The position numbers and the translations under genes are program-made. A DNA stretch of 64,000 bases from Trogon surrucura (Eukaryota > Chordata > Aves > Trogoniformes > Trogonidae), in assembly GCA_020746105.1 (NCBI GenBank), contig CM036624.1, positions 28,046,084 to 28,110,083 on the forward strand, in the 5' to 3' direction. Numbering within the stretch: the first letter of the stretch is position 1; every line of letters begins with the position of its first letter. A model generated the notes under the pieces. That model did not search any database and was not told the origin of the DNA. It saw only the letters and a list, made by a program, of their open reading frames with translations. Positions 12,401-26,300 of the stretch are shown here, piece by piece.

Positions 12401-15400
12401 GCATTAACAAAGTTTTTTAGAAGTATAGACAAACAAACCAAAACCCAAACACATTAAGCTCTTGAATTTAATTATACATTGTGGCAGCAAGTTTCATGAG
12501 CTCATTATCTACCATGCAGAAAAAGTATAAATTTTTAAACACTTGTATTTATTTTTAAAGAATGTTCTTTTAGCATCATAAAGTGTTAACATGAGCACAC
12601 AGCATACCTAGTCATCAGTCATACCATTAGTTTGCACAAACCTCTGCCATGCACATTTTCATTCATTTTCTTCCTGAACTACTTTCTCCCCCCCCTTTTT
12701 TCTTTTATTGTGCCCTACCTAGAGGTAAATCCAGACCCTTAATAACTCTAATTTGCCTTTTTTGGCCACTTTTTTTTACAGTCCCTCTTTCTCCTTCCCA
12801 CAACATATGTGTCTTTATATATTATATAAGCAGTTTTTCATTAACTTAATTTTCCTCACCTACATTTCTCACTTTCGGATTGGTACATCAATAATAAAGT
12901 GTTATGATATTAATCATAACTCCCTTTGCCTGCTGACTCCAATACCCATGAACTAAGCATACTCTAGTCGTGCTGGAAAGCCTTAAATACAGCCTCATTA
13001 AAGATGGGAGAGACAGGCCAATTGTTACCAAGAGTTTTCATTTTATTACTAAGGAAACATCATAAAACAAAATGCTCTGACTACGCATCTTATTCTTCAT
13101 AGACAATGCTTCTGCCTATGCAATATTTCATTTCAGCATAAGGCGAAGGTCTTTTTCATGGGTGCCTAAATATGTATTTAGGGATGCAATTTTAGATAGA
13201 CTAAATATTTTTCTTACAGTTCACTGATGCTCATGCTTTCTCCAGCTACATTTCTGCTTTGTGTTACTTTCTGGTTTTCATCAAAGAAATATACGACTTG
13301 AGTCAGAAAATTCTTGTCTAAGGATGCAGTGCCTATCCGAAAGGAACATGCAAATTTGAATTGGCAGAAGTTAACACAAACAGGTCTGGTATCCGTAGCA
13401 AGGTATTTCTAGGCTCCAGTACACTATTTATTGTAAATGATTTCTAATAAATAGTAGGGGTTTGATTTTTATTAAATTGGTTTACATGGAAGCAGTATAT
13501 CCTCTCCTATAATTCCACAGCTATTTAAATTCTAATTTCAAAGTAATTTCTGGATAAAATTACTCTTAGCAGCTGAGTGCAATAGCTGCCTGTAAATTGA
13601 GGCATAAAGCTTATACTCAAGAACTCTTAAAAAAATGTTATTAATCAGAATTCTGAACTGCTAAATTAACATTTTGTCCAAATATATTTTAATATACACT
13701 ATTTTCAAATCCTTCTCCCTTAAGTATTTCTTGTAACGTTTAATACACTATTAATGACACATGATCAAAAGCAGTGTTGTTTCTTCTTCCTGAGTATCCA
13801 AACTTTTCTAAAACAGAAAGAAGGAAATCTGTTGCATTAAACTCCAGCTCTGTATTTGATTTCCATGAATATTATTAATATTTATGTCAACACATATTCC
13901 TCTAATTCTTCCTGAAAAAAGATTTGAAAGAGCACTGGATGTCTGATCAGCACCAAAAAGCACTATAAACACTCAGACATTTATCCTTAGTACTTTGACT
14001 AAGAGCGAACATTGTGATAAAAGGCATACTTCACACCTCTTGCAGAACCTCTACCTTCAGCTCAGACAACTATTGCAGACCCAGACAATACATCAGTTAT
14101 CGCTTCATTTCGTATGACAAGGTAACACTGCCAGTTGTTCATCACCAGAAATTTTGGGGGCATTTGTGTTAAAACAGTAAGTTAGATGCTATGGCTTCTT
14201 TCAAAAGAGAATAATTCTGCGCCAAACTTAAGGAGCACGAAATACAGAACAGAAGAGGCCCTACATGTTTTCTTTTTTATGGATTTTCTGTTTACTACGT
14301 ATGCATAATGAATATCTACAGTCTCTGCACCTACTATAATAGATATTATAGGGTGTCAGCTGCAACAGCTTACAGATGCTTGAAGTATGGATGCTGTCAT
14401 TCTGCAGTTGCCAAGTAGTTTACTTGCACCATTAGTTGAACTTCATTTAAGTATTGAACTGGTCATCTGACAATAGCTCAGCAGAAATAATCAAAAAAAG
14501 ATTAAAACTAAATAGTGAAAAACAGTACTAGTATGTGTCTTAAAATAGGTGTATATACAGACAACACAAAGATTTAAAGACAGGTTGTGTCAACTGCTAC
14601 TGGAGACAGATACCCTACACTTCATCCATCCTAACATTCAGCACGTTTGAAGAGCCTCAAGATAACTTGAAGTTAACAGACACTAGATATTCAGCATGTC
14701 GGAAAATTTGATCCAGTCTTTTTTCAGATGTCATTCCTACTGAAAGGGCTATGCAGATTCAAGATACACAAAAATCACTTTTCCTCAGCAAAGGTGCCTT
14801 CAGTGTCTCTGTTCTACATATGACACCAGCTATTCTATTTTCCAGTATTTTCTAATCTGCCATAGGATATCTGGTGATATAGAACATGGAATGCAAAACA
14901 TTTACAATAGTCAAATATTTCCCCTCTCCAGATAAGCAACATTTCCTCCAGCCAATCCCCAGCAAACAAAACCATTCCCTGCTACATCAAAGGATTGCTG
15001 CTGTGAGTATGCGCCAAAATACAACACTGAAATAAAATGACGGACTGCTTAAAGACATTAGAAATGGGCTACCAGACCTCCTCCAGTATGATACACTGAA
15101 ATCTGTATTTCATTTGATTACATAAGGAAAGAAAGGAAAAAAAAAAAAACCACCACCACACTGCAAAACCCTATATGTATACATGCAGATATCTTTATAA
15201 ATATATCTTTGCAGACTTTCCCTTAGTTGTGATATTTTGCTATTATCCCTATTTCTTACCTACTTTCAGGGACAGAAGAGAATGCAATACTATAGGAGGA
15301 AAAAAAGCATTTTAGTGAAAGAGTGAGCCATCCCCAAGCTTGATACTTTCCCATGTTGATTTCAGATAAGCACGTCAGTCTAAGAAGGGCAGACCCACAG

Positions 15401-16549
15401 TAAAAAACTCAGTGATGAATGTCAGCACAGCAGCAGTTGCCTTTCTGCCAAAGAGGAACATAAAGGACAAGATGCAGGAGCTCACACATTTGGAGAGGAT
15501 CTCCTAGACAGAACTCAAAGCTTTGGTGAACATCTCACTGCTGCTCTGCTGAACATCTGTGATGCATGGTGCAAGCCACTGGCATGAATCTTTTTTGAAG
15601 AGCATCCTTTCCATGTCATGTTGCATCACTAAATACCCCAAATAAGTCTCCATTATATTCCAAATAGGACTCTGTGTTACAAGCAGCTTTTAGAGTCAGC
15701 TGTGAAAACAACCGTACAAAGTAGGCAAGAGGAAAGGGAAGTGAGCTTGAGGTCTGCGTTCTGCCCTGATTTTATCCCTACCTTACTGTTAGGAGTACTC
15801 TCTGGTTCACCAAATTAAATCACGGCTTACTTTCTCCAAGTAGAAAAATGGGATTAAAAGTGGCTGTTTGCTTTTGTAAAGTGCTTTCTTTAAAGGAGAG
15901 TTGAAAAAGCCAACACACCTGAAATCAAGAAATAATAATACTGATTGTAACTAGCAAGAAGAAGGAACACTGCTAGAAACCCACCTGCCTACTTGTAAAT
16001 TATCGCAGTAAAAAGAAATTAAAAATCGTATAGTAAAATATATTAGGGAGATGCTGACAATATTAATCACATTCTTGAGTACACAGTGCTTCAAGTATTT
16101 TTCTATAAACTCATCACTGGTGCTTCAATCTCTTCCTGTTATCACGTTAACCCTAAATCTTAAGGCACATGTCCTGCCTCCTGATAACACATTTTATGGT
16201 GAGTTTTTCAGTAACATAAGAAGCCTGTTGTAATAGTCCAGATCTCATATTCTGTTGCCAGCAGCATTCAATAACAGGTATCTTGGGAAGACTACTAGAA
16301 AAATATGATCTGTATCATTTGTTTACACTAGGAAAAGTGTTCCACCCTTCTGATCAGACAGTTTACTACTACTTTGTCTTTCTCCAATTTTTTTCCCCCC
16401 CTAAAAAAACCTAAGAAAACCGAGGGGACCTAGCAAGGCCTTTCCTATTCTCTCCTCTGCAACTGTTCCCTTACAAATGCTTTCTACTGGAGTATAAGTA
16501 GAAAGTCCTCCATCTTTCAGCCTGTGACCAGACTGCCTGCTCCACCTAC
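9471..16549. other. Unique AT-rich sequence, no gene seen
   Basis: No interspersed repeat or credible exon is visible. Small items are an 18-bp palindrome at 10428-10445 (ttaaacag / ctgtttaa arms, 2-base spacer), T runs near 11220 and 11830, and a 12-A run at 15139-15150 followed by ccaccaccaca. Open frames such as the 111-codon one at 11328-11663 look like chance. Confidence 0.55.
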
Positions 16550-16569
16550 TTTTTTTTTTTTTTTTTTTT
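16550..16569. repeat. Poly-T tract (20 T)
   Basis: The longest homopolymer in the window, a pure run of 20 T. Adjacent sequence is pyrimidine-rich (16380-16400 and 16575-16600). No retroposon body is recognised next to it. Confidence 0.92.
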
Positions 16570-17717
16570 AACTCATTTTCCCCCCCATTTTCCTCCATTT
16601 CATTTGGTCTGGCATCTTCCTGTCTGTTCTGAAACATATTTTTCTCCAGCTTGTGAACTCCTTTGTCTCATTTTATATTCTCAAACAAATCCATAAAATC
16701 ATGCACCAGCTTTAAGACATACTGACTTTATTAACTGTTCTGTGAAGTTCATACTATTTGCAAAGATAGGACAGGTCACTGGAAGCTACTAATGTAGCAG
16801 CTACAGCCAAGACAGTCAACAAGCAGAAAGTCTTCCCTGAAGTAGACCCCAAATACTATACTTAATTTCTTAATCACAGTTTACTGTAGAATTATGTGAC
16901 AAAACCATTTATATAACCTGATACTTTCTAAAGATTCCTGTCTCTAGTTCTCCTGTCAGATTCCTGTCTCAGATTGTGGAATATAAGTGCATAAAAAGAA
17001 AATATCGATACGCTTGGCAAATTTTATGAGCATCTTTGTCTTAATGTTTTAACCTCTATGCTAATATTGATCCCCATGTCGAACAGTTTATTTTTAAAGC
17101 AAAAGCTGTTGAAATCGTGTCTGTCTCTTTGGTAGTAATTGGTTCAATTCCCAGATTAAGGAGATATTTGTGTACCAACTAATTCTTATTTACTCAGATT
17201 GGTATTTGCATTAGCTTTGCTACAGCCAGATCTGTGCTTAAGCTGTTCCTGAAATAATTCACAGAGCAGCAATTTGCAACAGCTATTATGTCATGGTATC
17301 TCAAAGGTTTTTAAATTAATGTTATGGAGGTGTTATCAGCCATCATCACAGTGCTATTATCCATACATAGCTTCCTTAGCATATACTGTTTCTTCTTTCT
17401 CCAGCCTTTCCCATTGTGGGCACCTGTAGCACAGTTTTATTACAGTCCTTTAATCCTTCTATATACTAACTCTGTTTTGATTGATTCATTACAGAGGCTC
17501 CTAGACCTAAGAGTCTTAATTTTCTCTATATGAAATGCCATTATTTCTGTCTCATTTTTTTGGTAAGTGATTAATCTGAATGCATACAGTTTAAAATAAT
17601 ACCCATTTCATCCCTAAACTTTTAGACATATGCATAAAGAACTCCCAGATGGCTTTAGTTTGTTGTTTCTATATTCCTGGTTTAGGGAAAAAAAAAGTAA
17701 CGAAAGGATTAATCCCT

Positions 17718-17753
17718 ACACATGCACGCGTGCACACACACACCCACCCCCCA
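17718..17753. repeat. CA-rich microsatellite with embedded palindrome
   Basis: An alternating purine-pyrimidine stretch containing the perfect 12-bp palindrome tgcacgcgtgca at 17723-17734, followed by (CA)n and a C-rich end. Such sequence can adopt Z-DNA. The CpG pair inside it is uncommon in this window. Confidence 0.85.
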
Positions 17754-18321
17754 AAGTTCTTTTGCATTACAATGTTAGGACAATGCAAAAACATTAAGTA
17801 CATTAAAGAATATTTCACTGACTTTGGATTTTTATTTTTTATGAAGTATTCTTTGGGTAGCACACACAATAGAAATAATTTGTACTTATTTATTCTCACT
17901 TGACTTCTGAAATCCTTATTCCAGTATTTTTAAGATATTACTTAGATAATTAGCTCTGTAATTATTTGATAGCAACATTGTACAACAAGTAGTAAGATGT
18001 TACATTAGTCATCAAGAATAAGCATTGCTTATTTTGTTCTTTTAATATTACATCATACCTTACATTTTTCAGTAAGTGTTTATTTTCATATACAAGAATG
18101 AAATCCCATTCTGGGAAGATGCAAAACCAGTATGACAACCTTGGCTCTCTCCCTGACTTTGAAGAACTTAAAACAATTTCTCCCTGAGACTGGTCTGTTG
18201 TAGATGTATTATACTGACTGTCTGTACTGAAGGTACTCGAAAACTAAGGAGTACTTGAGAGATTTATGAAAGTTTGGGGGAAAATGGCCCCCTGCACCAT
18301 TGAATATTGATTTTAGCTTTA

Positions 18322-18361
18322 AATAAAGCACTGAGATGATGCAAAACTAGAAAAAAAAAAA
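18322..18361 (+). other. AATAAA followed by an 11-A run
   Basis: A canonical polyadenylation hexamer at 18322-18327 is followed 23 bases later by a run of 11 A. That is the spacing expected of a genomic copy of a polyadenylated transcript (processed retrocopy). No coding body or target-site duplication was found upstream or downstream, so it may be coincidence. Confidence 0.25.
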
Positions 18362-19164
18362 GCACATTTAATAATGAGGAAGTCACTCCATCAGTCCATT
18401 GTCTGCACAAACTTAATAAATGTAATTTAGGGTTAAACAGTAGGTGCTCAGTAATGCTGCAAAGTTATTGAGAATCCTAATTCTGGGCTGGCAATAGACA
18501 GCTCTGTTTGACCCTCAATTCCAGATGGCTGCAACCGATATCCTCAGCAAATAGTTGCTTTTGGTAAATTTCTAAAAGCACAATAGTCCCCAAACTTTTT
18601 CCTTATTTTGTATGACATCTTAATAAAGAGATGCATATCTCTTCTCCCATCTGTATTAGAGACATGGTCCTTTCCATTAAGTCCTTCAGTGTCCCTGGGG
18701 CAAGCACAGCAATTTCTTACACGGAATATCTATTTTACTTAATATGGCTTTTTAGAGAACTATAGAAACAAGATCGTATCACGTAACTAACTCATAATAC
18801 ACGGACATCTAGTAAGCGTTCCACAAAAGAAGGTTTCCTGGGTAGCCATCTTCTGCAAGGACAGAGGATATAAATCTGTATAAAATGAACAGTATCGAGT
18901 TCCCCTCTCATTCCCATCTTCTTCAGGAATAGGAAAAACAGAGGACACATGTGTCTCATTAAATAACAGCTCATTATAACATAATCAGAATGATATGAAC
19001 ATAGCAATGGAGAGGAGGACTACCAGGCACAGATTCAGAAGTATGGGGACTGCCTACGCACTCCTGAAGGGTCCACCCCCCATTCAACACACTTTCGCCA
19101 TACAAGTTTAACTCACTGCCTATTCCAGCACTTATTGTGTCTTCTACATCAAATAAGCACTTAC

Positions 19165-19263
19165 CAGCTCTGCCTTTCCATCCACACCAAGGCCCATTTT
19201 CCTGTCTAGCTTCTGTGCAGCTGCTTAGGTTCCTATGGTTCCATACATCTAAGGGCCACAGAT
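19165..19263 (-). other. Weak candidate internal exon
   Basis: On the minus strand a 99-nt segment lies between an acceptor-like sequence (ttgacttccgcag) and a strong donor (gagctg then gtaagt). It is open in one frame, with the first codon split after one base. The translated piece contains NGPWCGW and four tryptophans, which is unusual for AT-rich noise. I recognise no domain. Isolated good splice-site pairs are common by chance, so this may be nothing or a non-coding RNA exon. Confidence 0.15.
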
Positions 19264-22200
19264 CTGCGGAAGTCAAGACATTAACACTATTTTAAGTGGC
19301 CACGACTCCTACACAATGTGATTATTTTGCTTTACCATAAAGCAATAATCAGGCAAATAAATTATTTATTAAATGGATTATATGCTTATCTTGCCTTTAA
19401 GTTTAGTTGCCTTCAATCTCTTCATTCAGAACACTCTTTTTACACTGCATTTAAAATGGTGGAAGACTAACACCACCAATACTTTCTCATCTGCCACAGG
19501 AGCAGGCAGTATACCCGTGTTCCAGTATTTTGCAAAAGTCATAAAACACTTGGAAGAGAATATGACCATGAATTAAAATTTGAACACTTTTCAGGAAGAT
19601 TAAGCACAGTGGTATAATATTTCAGGATTAAATGAAAGATACAGGGATTGCATGTCTCACATGTCAGTGGTCTAATATTCAGCATCAACATACGACATTT
19701 CTCAGTGTAAAACACTTTATTATACCTCACTCCAATGCCAGTGCTTGGAACACGAAAAATAACATTCATCTTCATATGTGGTATGAGTGCTTGAAAACTG
19801 TACATTCATTGTGCAAAATACATCGGGGAAGAATCCAGGGAATGATCTAATATTATATATCATGATACAAAAATATTTACATTCTTGGCAAACTACAGCA
19901 GAATTGAACATTCATATGTCACCGTGTCTTCCTGAAAAGTAGATTTGCTTCCCTTCTAACTGATAAATCTCAAACATTCAAAAACTCAAACACTGCTTCA
20001 TCTACTTATATGGTCTATATATGGCTATAGTAGATGAGTTTCTCACCTGTTATTAAAGTGTGGGCATAGGGAACTGCCCCAGAATGCAATATACAGACCT
20101 TCTACAGACTTCCTGCACATGCCACACAATTTGAACATTCTAAACCACATCAAAATTTGATACTTCCACTAAAGATGCAATTAACTTGCAGTATGCAAAC
20201 CTACAGAAACTTAAGGGTGTTTCTTCATAAACAGAGTCCATGATTTATCAAAACTTTTCTGCACAGCATTACAAACAAGTACCTGTTTCCCATACTTTGT
20301 TTATATGTATTGTTTACCTCTGTACTAATACCAGCTTTGGGGCAAGCTACATTACTCGCCCTGTGTTCATCCTGCCTCAGGGTGTGTAATTCTGCCAGTT
20401 TCTATTGGTTTGGTGGTTGACTTTAGTGTGTAATGACATCGCTTGTTGGGAAATAAATCATTTCTGCTTGATTTACATAGCCAGATCCCTAAAGAACAAA
20501 TTCTTTTCTTCTGTGATTTGTTTATATTATCAAGAATTGTGCCATACGTATACATATAGTTATTTTCTGTAAAAGTCATAAAAACCTGAATGCACTGCAT
20601 TATTGCAGCTCTTCTGCCATGTCTACTCTTCTCGTGACCCAGCTTCACTTAAATCTTCCTATTCCAGGCACTATGTTTGTAGAAACATCTGGATTGTGTT
20701 CATATGCCTATGCTTGCATACTGTATTCCAGTGTACTGATTCTTTCACTTTCCTACCCCTGTCCATGAACGTCATATTGCTATGATAGTAAAAGTAAACA
20801 GAAACTTCAGTTCATACTACCTAACCTGTACCAATCATCCATATTGATCAAGGATGGTGGAGAAAAACAACGTAGAGAAGTGTAGACTACTGGAACACAG
20901 ACTGAAATACTGTTGCACTGCTCTAACATCATCAGTGAGCACAGCCAAGTATCTTTGGCCCCACATCTGTCTGCTAAACAGGAACGCTGCTTCCGTTCTT
21001 CATTTCCTTTGTTTTACTGTTTCCTGTAAATCTACTTAGACTATGAGAAGAAGTTACTTTGCCAAGCATACAAGAAAGCTAAATGGTCAGAAGACCAATT
21101 TTAGCTGATATTGTCTTTGGTAAAGAAAGACAGATAAGCCAGGACTCAAATGCCATTATGTCATGGCTCTCTCCAGATGCCAGAACAGCAATCCAGAGAG
21201 CAGGGTAAAGCACAGTGATGCAACTGAGCCAACAAGAGCAGAAAACACAACATGTATCGAAAGAGCAGGAGTCAAACAACTTGGTTCTTTCACGGCTTTC
21301 ATTTAGGAAGATTTGTGTTTGGTTTTTAAAGCCATACCATAACCCGCAAAACCCAGAACGCCTGTGGATAGGGACTGAGAGGCATTCGGAGACACTGAGT
21401 ACCACAGAAAATGAGAGAGGAAACTAATGCTGTCAGGGACAGTTACATTTCACAAAATCAAACTGGTAACATACTGGTTTTCATTGTTATGGTTTCTGCA
21501 CGTACCCGGAGACTTTTATTAGGTAAGAAATCACAGCCAAAATAAAATAAACCAAACCTTTCTTCTTGGCCTGCAACCAGCTATTGCTATTTCCTGTTTT
21601 AAAGAGGGCACAACCAGGAATATATCAGGTATGAGTGGACTGCGAAGCCAGACAAAAGAGTGCCTAGGGAAAGTGGGCAATTTTGACGTGTACTTGCTAT
21701 AGCTTTTGAAGAAAGCTTTCAACATACGTAGTAGTAGTGCTTAGTACAAGACTAAATCAGATAAAATTATACATAAACACAGATAGTGGATTATAGAGAG
21801 GCTTTTTTCCCTTCCATTTAGTCCCAGGTTGATGAGAGAAATTCCCTCAGTTTAAAAGATAACCATGAGACAAATTCTAATGTTTACATTTCATAATTAA
21901 GTACCTACAATTAGTTTTCTACACGCTTATCAGGTTACTAATAAGTTTAGCTATAGCAAGCTGTTTAGTCAGTTAAAACATTGTTGTTATGTTATTACTG
22001 CTTGATCCTCAGATATCCTTTCTAAGAGGAAATTTAGGCATGATTTGTTGAAATGTGGATCCTGAATTACATAAGAAAACCACTAAGTTTCTGTTAATAT
22101 GCTTTATAAACAATTACTTTCAATACATTTTACTATTCTTCATACTCAGAAGTGCCCTGAAAGTTACCCATTTGACTCCTTCAATGCATAGTGCTCCTAT

Positions 22201-23293
22201 CAGCCAAGTGACCTGAAGCATTCTCTGCTTACACCTGTCACAGGCACACGAGTTGGATCCTATTTCCACTATACCAGATACGTAAACGTACAACAAAATT
22301 TTGAAAGCCCCTCCTTGAAACTACGTTACATAATGGTTTATAACCCTCAGAGTATAATCTAATACAAAGAGCATTCAAGTCTTAAGGATGTATGCGATGG
22401 AGGATTTACTGAACACAAACACAAAGGCCAGGCCCAGTGTCTTTAGTTGCGTATCTCAGCAGTCTGCTCTGGTGCACACAAACTTAAATGAGGCAGGACA
22501 CTTTTCCTCTTGCAGTATTTCACCAGTTGATTCCCTCCAGCTGAATTCCAAGAGTCCGAGTACCACAGTCCCCTAATGAAGGTTTACATAGCACTCTTTT
22601 GAACTGATTCCTGCCAATATCAAAATAGCACAGCAGAAACAAAAATACTAATGTGATGTCAAAAGTCACAATAGTTAACTTGAAAACGAAGCCTTAGTAT
22701 GCAGGCTAAAAAAAACCCCACACAGCTCAAGAAGGAGATTGACAAACTCACATAAAACTTGGAAACAAATAAAATGGCCATTAGAGAACACAACTCTCCA
22801 GTCCTACTCAAATAGCAAAATGTGGATTTAAATAATGAATGCAATACTGTTGTATTTAAAACAATTTGTTCCACATAAAGAGCAGGACTAAGAAATGGTG
22901 ACATGAGGACAAGCGCTTTAAAATAGTAATTACGAGTCAGGCTGCTATTTCACAAAATGAAGTTAGGAGGGCTGAGAAACTGCCCTATCTTTGATTACTT
23001 ATACTAAATATAAAAAGATTCTCTGGAAGTAAAACATGTTTTCTATTTATCTGGAGCATCCAACAAAAGTTGCCACACATTCAACACCACACAGTAACTG
23101 CCCATGGTTCTTCAATGCTTCCATGAACTGTTTACTTTTATAGTATTTGATTTCATTAAAAATAGGGTCTGTAAAAACTAAATGTCTTCTTGTGGGGGCC
23201 TAAAAAAAGAACCACAGTTTGACATGAAACATATTTCCCATTTAAATTACCAATTTCAAAATTTCCAACACAGTTTATATTTCATGAGGGCAG

Positions 23294-23397
23294 AAAAAAA
23301 AAAAAAAGTTGAATGTTTGGATATGATTACATGTTTATAATGCTACTACCTCCACTCCTTGTGCCTTGAAACTTTGCAGTTGTTTTTTTTTTTTTTT
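23294..23397. repeat. A14 and T15 runs in inverted orientation
   Basis: A run of 14 A (23294-23307) and a run of 15 T (23383-23397) are separated by 75 bases. They could pair as a hairpin, or be A-tails of two decayed retroposons in opposite orientation. Nothing in the loop is recognised. Confidence 0.8.
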
Positions 23398-26300
23398 AAA
23401 CCCATCTCAACAGTTTTAGTCCAAAATAACTTTGCTTATTAAAATCTTAAGTTGTCCTGATTATTCCAATACAACCAAATGACATTTAATTTAGGAGAAA
23501 TTACTTTGAACATGCAATCGAGGAAAGGAAGAAATTGAACAGACTTTCTCTATGAAGCATTTGGGATGTAGCTAAATGGGGTTTGGTTGTTCAGAAGGGT
23601 AGTGCAAATTTAAATCCTAACGGCAGAGCCAAACTAGCAATGCAAGGTAGCGCAGTCAGTTAATCTTGCGGTGTTCAGTTTGTTGGGTCTGTGCTCTGAA
23701 ATTGCTCCTGAGTCTTTCATGTGGAAAATGAGAATGTTCTTTAATGGCTGATGGGGGAATAAAGAAGTAAATACAAAGAAATTCCTACAAGCTCTTAATA
23801 TTAACTGCATTAAATAAGTGTAACTAACTGCATTAAGTTATTGATTTACCAGGGCTTGACCAAACAGTACTCTCTTTTGTTCTTTTGGGGGGAAGGGATG
23901 AAAAGGGAATGTTAGGCAAGGCAACAGGTAACAAGCTACCAAAAATTAATACTGTTTATGCCTCCAACTCTTTCTGTAAACTACCCAAGGAACAATCAAT
24001 AATGACCTCAAATGGGCCAAAGCTCGTTGGCTTCAGCCAACAAAGCTTAGCATATCTCAAGGAACATGCACTTTCCTGAAAGGCCATACCATTTTCAATT
24101 ATGTCCATCCTCAAATAAAATGGTAAGTGCAGTAAACAAGCACAGGACAAGATGCTACAGGAAATCTACTTAGTTGCTATAATCAGATCAACACATCTGA
24201 CAATTTTGTTACTGCCACGTATCACAAAAACTGAGGAACTGAGCTAACCGTGTCAGTTTATTTACAATTAAACATTATGAATTGTGTGCACTTATGTCCT
24301 TAGGACAGAAACAACTTGGAGACTTCAGACACATTCGGGTATTTTCCACACTGTTAGAACTCACAGTTATGGTGTTTTTGTTCACAAGGAGATCTGACAA
24401 GAAGCTACAGCCACATGTTGGTCCCATTTGAGCCGCAAAATCAATTCTAGTTGGTGATTAAACTTGTGAACCATTTTAAAGGTAGAACAGTATATGTGTA
24501 TGTTAGTTTTAGGGCTTTTAAGTGCAAGTCCCAATAGTGAGTTTCAGTAAATTTGAATTCTGATTACCTTTCCTGTCCCCAATTAACAGAAAAGCAGGTT
24601 ATGTGCACATACTGTAAAATCACTAAAAGCACCTTGCTTCCCTAACTTGATAGAAGTGATTAGCCTACTGAATATTACCTGCCAGGTAGTGTATGAATCA
24701 TTTGCTCTATTAGAAAAAAATTAATAAAGGAAACAGATGAGAAAATGTACTGAACATGCTGCCCTGTCTACACTACCATGCATGTATCAAAAACCATCTC
24801 TGTATGCAAGTATTGCTAATTACACAAGATATTGTATGCACACAGAATTTTAACCATTTCATATATGCATTCTGGTTCTTAACATAAACAACATTAGCCA
24901 AACAGTTTTCTGCTGCTTTTACAGCAATTATAGAGTCATAGCTCTCAATATGTCTTTTGCCATAAAGAGGAAGGAAAAAAATTTTAAACAGAAACCTTTT
25001 TGCAAACCAAAACTTAATTTCAATTTTCTGAACACAACCCAAACGTTGTCTGGCAAGCCAGTTCAAAGGTTTCATTTGAAAGGGATAAAGCACATCTGAT
25101 CATTCTGTTCAATTTTTGTCCATCCGTTTTGGCTAATAGCATGCATTTTAATTTTGTGTGTGTTGAAAGCAGAGAAAGATTTTATAGCTGCAAGAACAAA
25201 GTTCAGTAAGCTTAATCATAAAACATTTTAAAATCTCCCTCTGCAAATTGATATCATATCCTATCCTCAGACCAAGCTGAATTTTGACTCAGGGAAGCAT
25301 GACGCTGTTGCACTATACACTGAGATCATTTAGAACAACTTTTTATGGCCTCACAAATTACAGACAACAAGAACTTGATTGGAAACAAAATTTACATTAT
25401 GTCAATTCCTTCACCAAAGAAACCATTGATCATCTCTACCTGTTCATATATTCACTCGATACCAGACACAATAATTGTCTTATTGAGAAAAGACTATTTA
25501 ATTTAAATGTGGTCCTTAAATATAAATTTAGGTGATCAAAGAAGATAACAGAGTAATACTATTTGTCTGCAATAGGACAAATGAGTACAGTTAGGCTTAA
25601 AAAGACACACCCAAAACGTGAGTGACCTCAGATGCGTCCAAGGTTGTTGAACGTAAAGCATCGTGCTTTCCGAAATAAATCCAAACTAAGTCATGTAAAT
25701 GACACTGATAAACAGGAAATCATTTCTGCAATATTATTTTCATTTCACACTGCTTGCTTTACGTACTTTGTGAAAGGTATAAGAGCTTTTAAAAAATATT
25801 TGATTAATACTATTCAGATAGTTGTAACAAGATGAGGAAGCATTGCATGTCACCTAAAGATTTCAACAATTTCATGGGTAAACAGCATATCTTGTTAGTG
25901 TCACTTTTAAGTTTCCCAATTGTTACTAATCAGGACAGATAGTACCCTTCTTTCTCCAAAGCAACCGTCAGTGGTTAACTTCCTTTCTTCCTGACCCTAA
26001 GACTGTAGTTTCAGTTCAGGTCAGTTGATTGACCATCTGTCCTCAAGAGATACAAGGCTGAAGCGTCACGTTCTGGCCAAGATTTTAGACCTTGTAACCT
26101 ATATTAAGCACAGATTTAGATTACAGATGGACTTGGCCTTCGTGCAAATCCGTCTCTTATAATTCCTTTTGCAAAAGCAGAGTGCTTTTGTTTCAAAGGC
26201 AAGCAGGGTATGACACAATATACTATTACGTAAATACAGTCACACTCACAAGAAAGCACAGCTTCCCCAAGGCTTCTCTCTGCTCAAATTGTTTGGCTAA

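Larger units (their letters stand above)
16570..23293. other. Unique sequence, no gene seen
   Basis: This region contains a CA-rich microsatellite at 17718-17753, an AATAAA plus A-run arrangement at 18322-18361 and a weak exon candidate at 19165-19263 on the minus strand. Otherwise it is plain AT-rich DNA. The 108-codon minus frame at 21079-21405 and its plus-strand companion match nothing I recognise. Confidence 0.5.

Noticed and set aside
21079-21427. Overlapping long frames on both strands
   Set aside because: Neither product resembles a known family; the local drop in AT content alone explains fewer stops.
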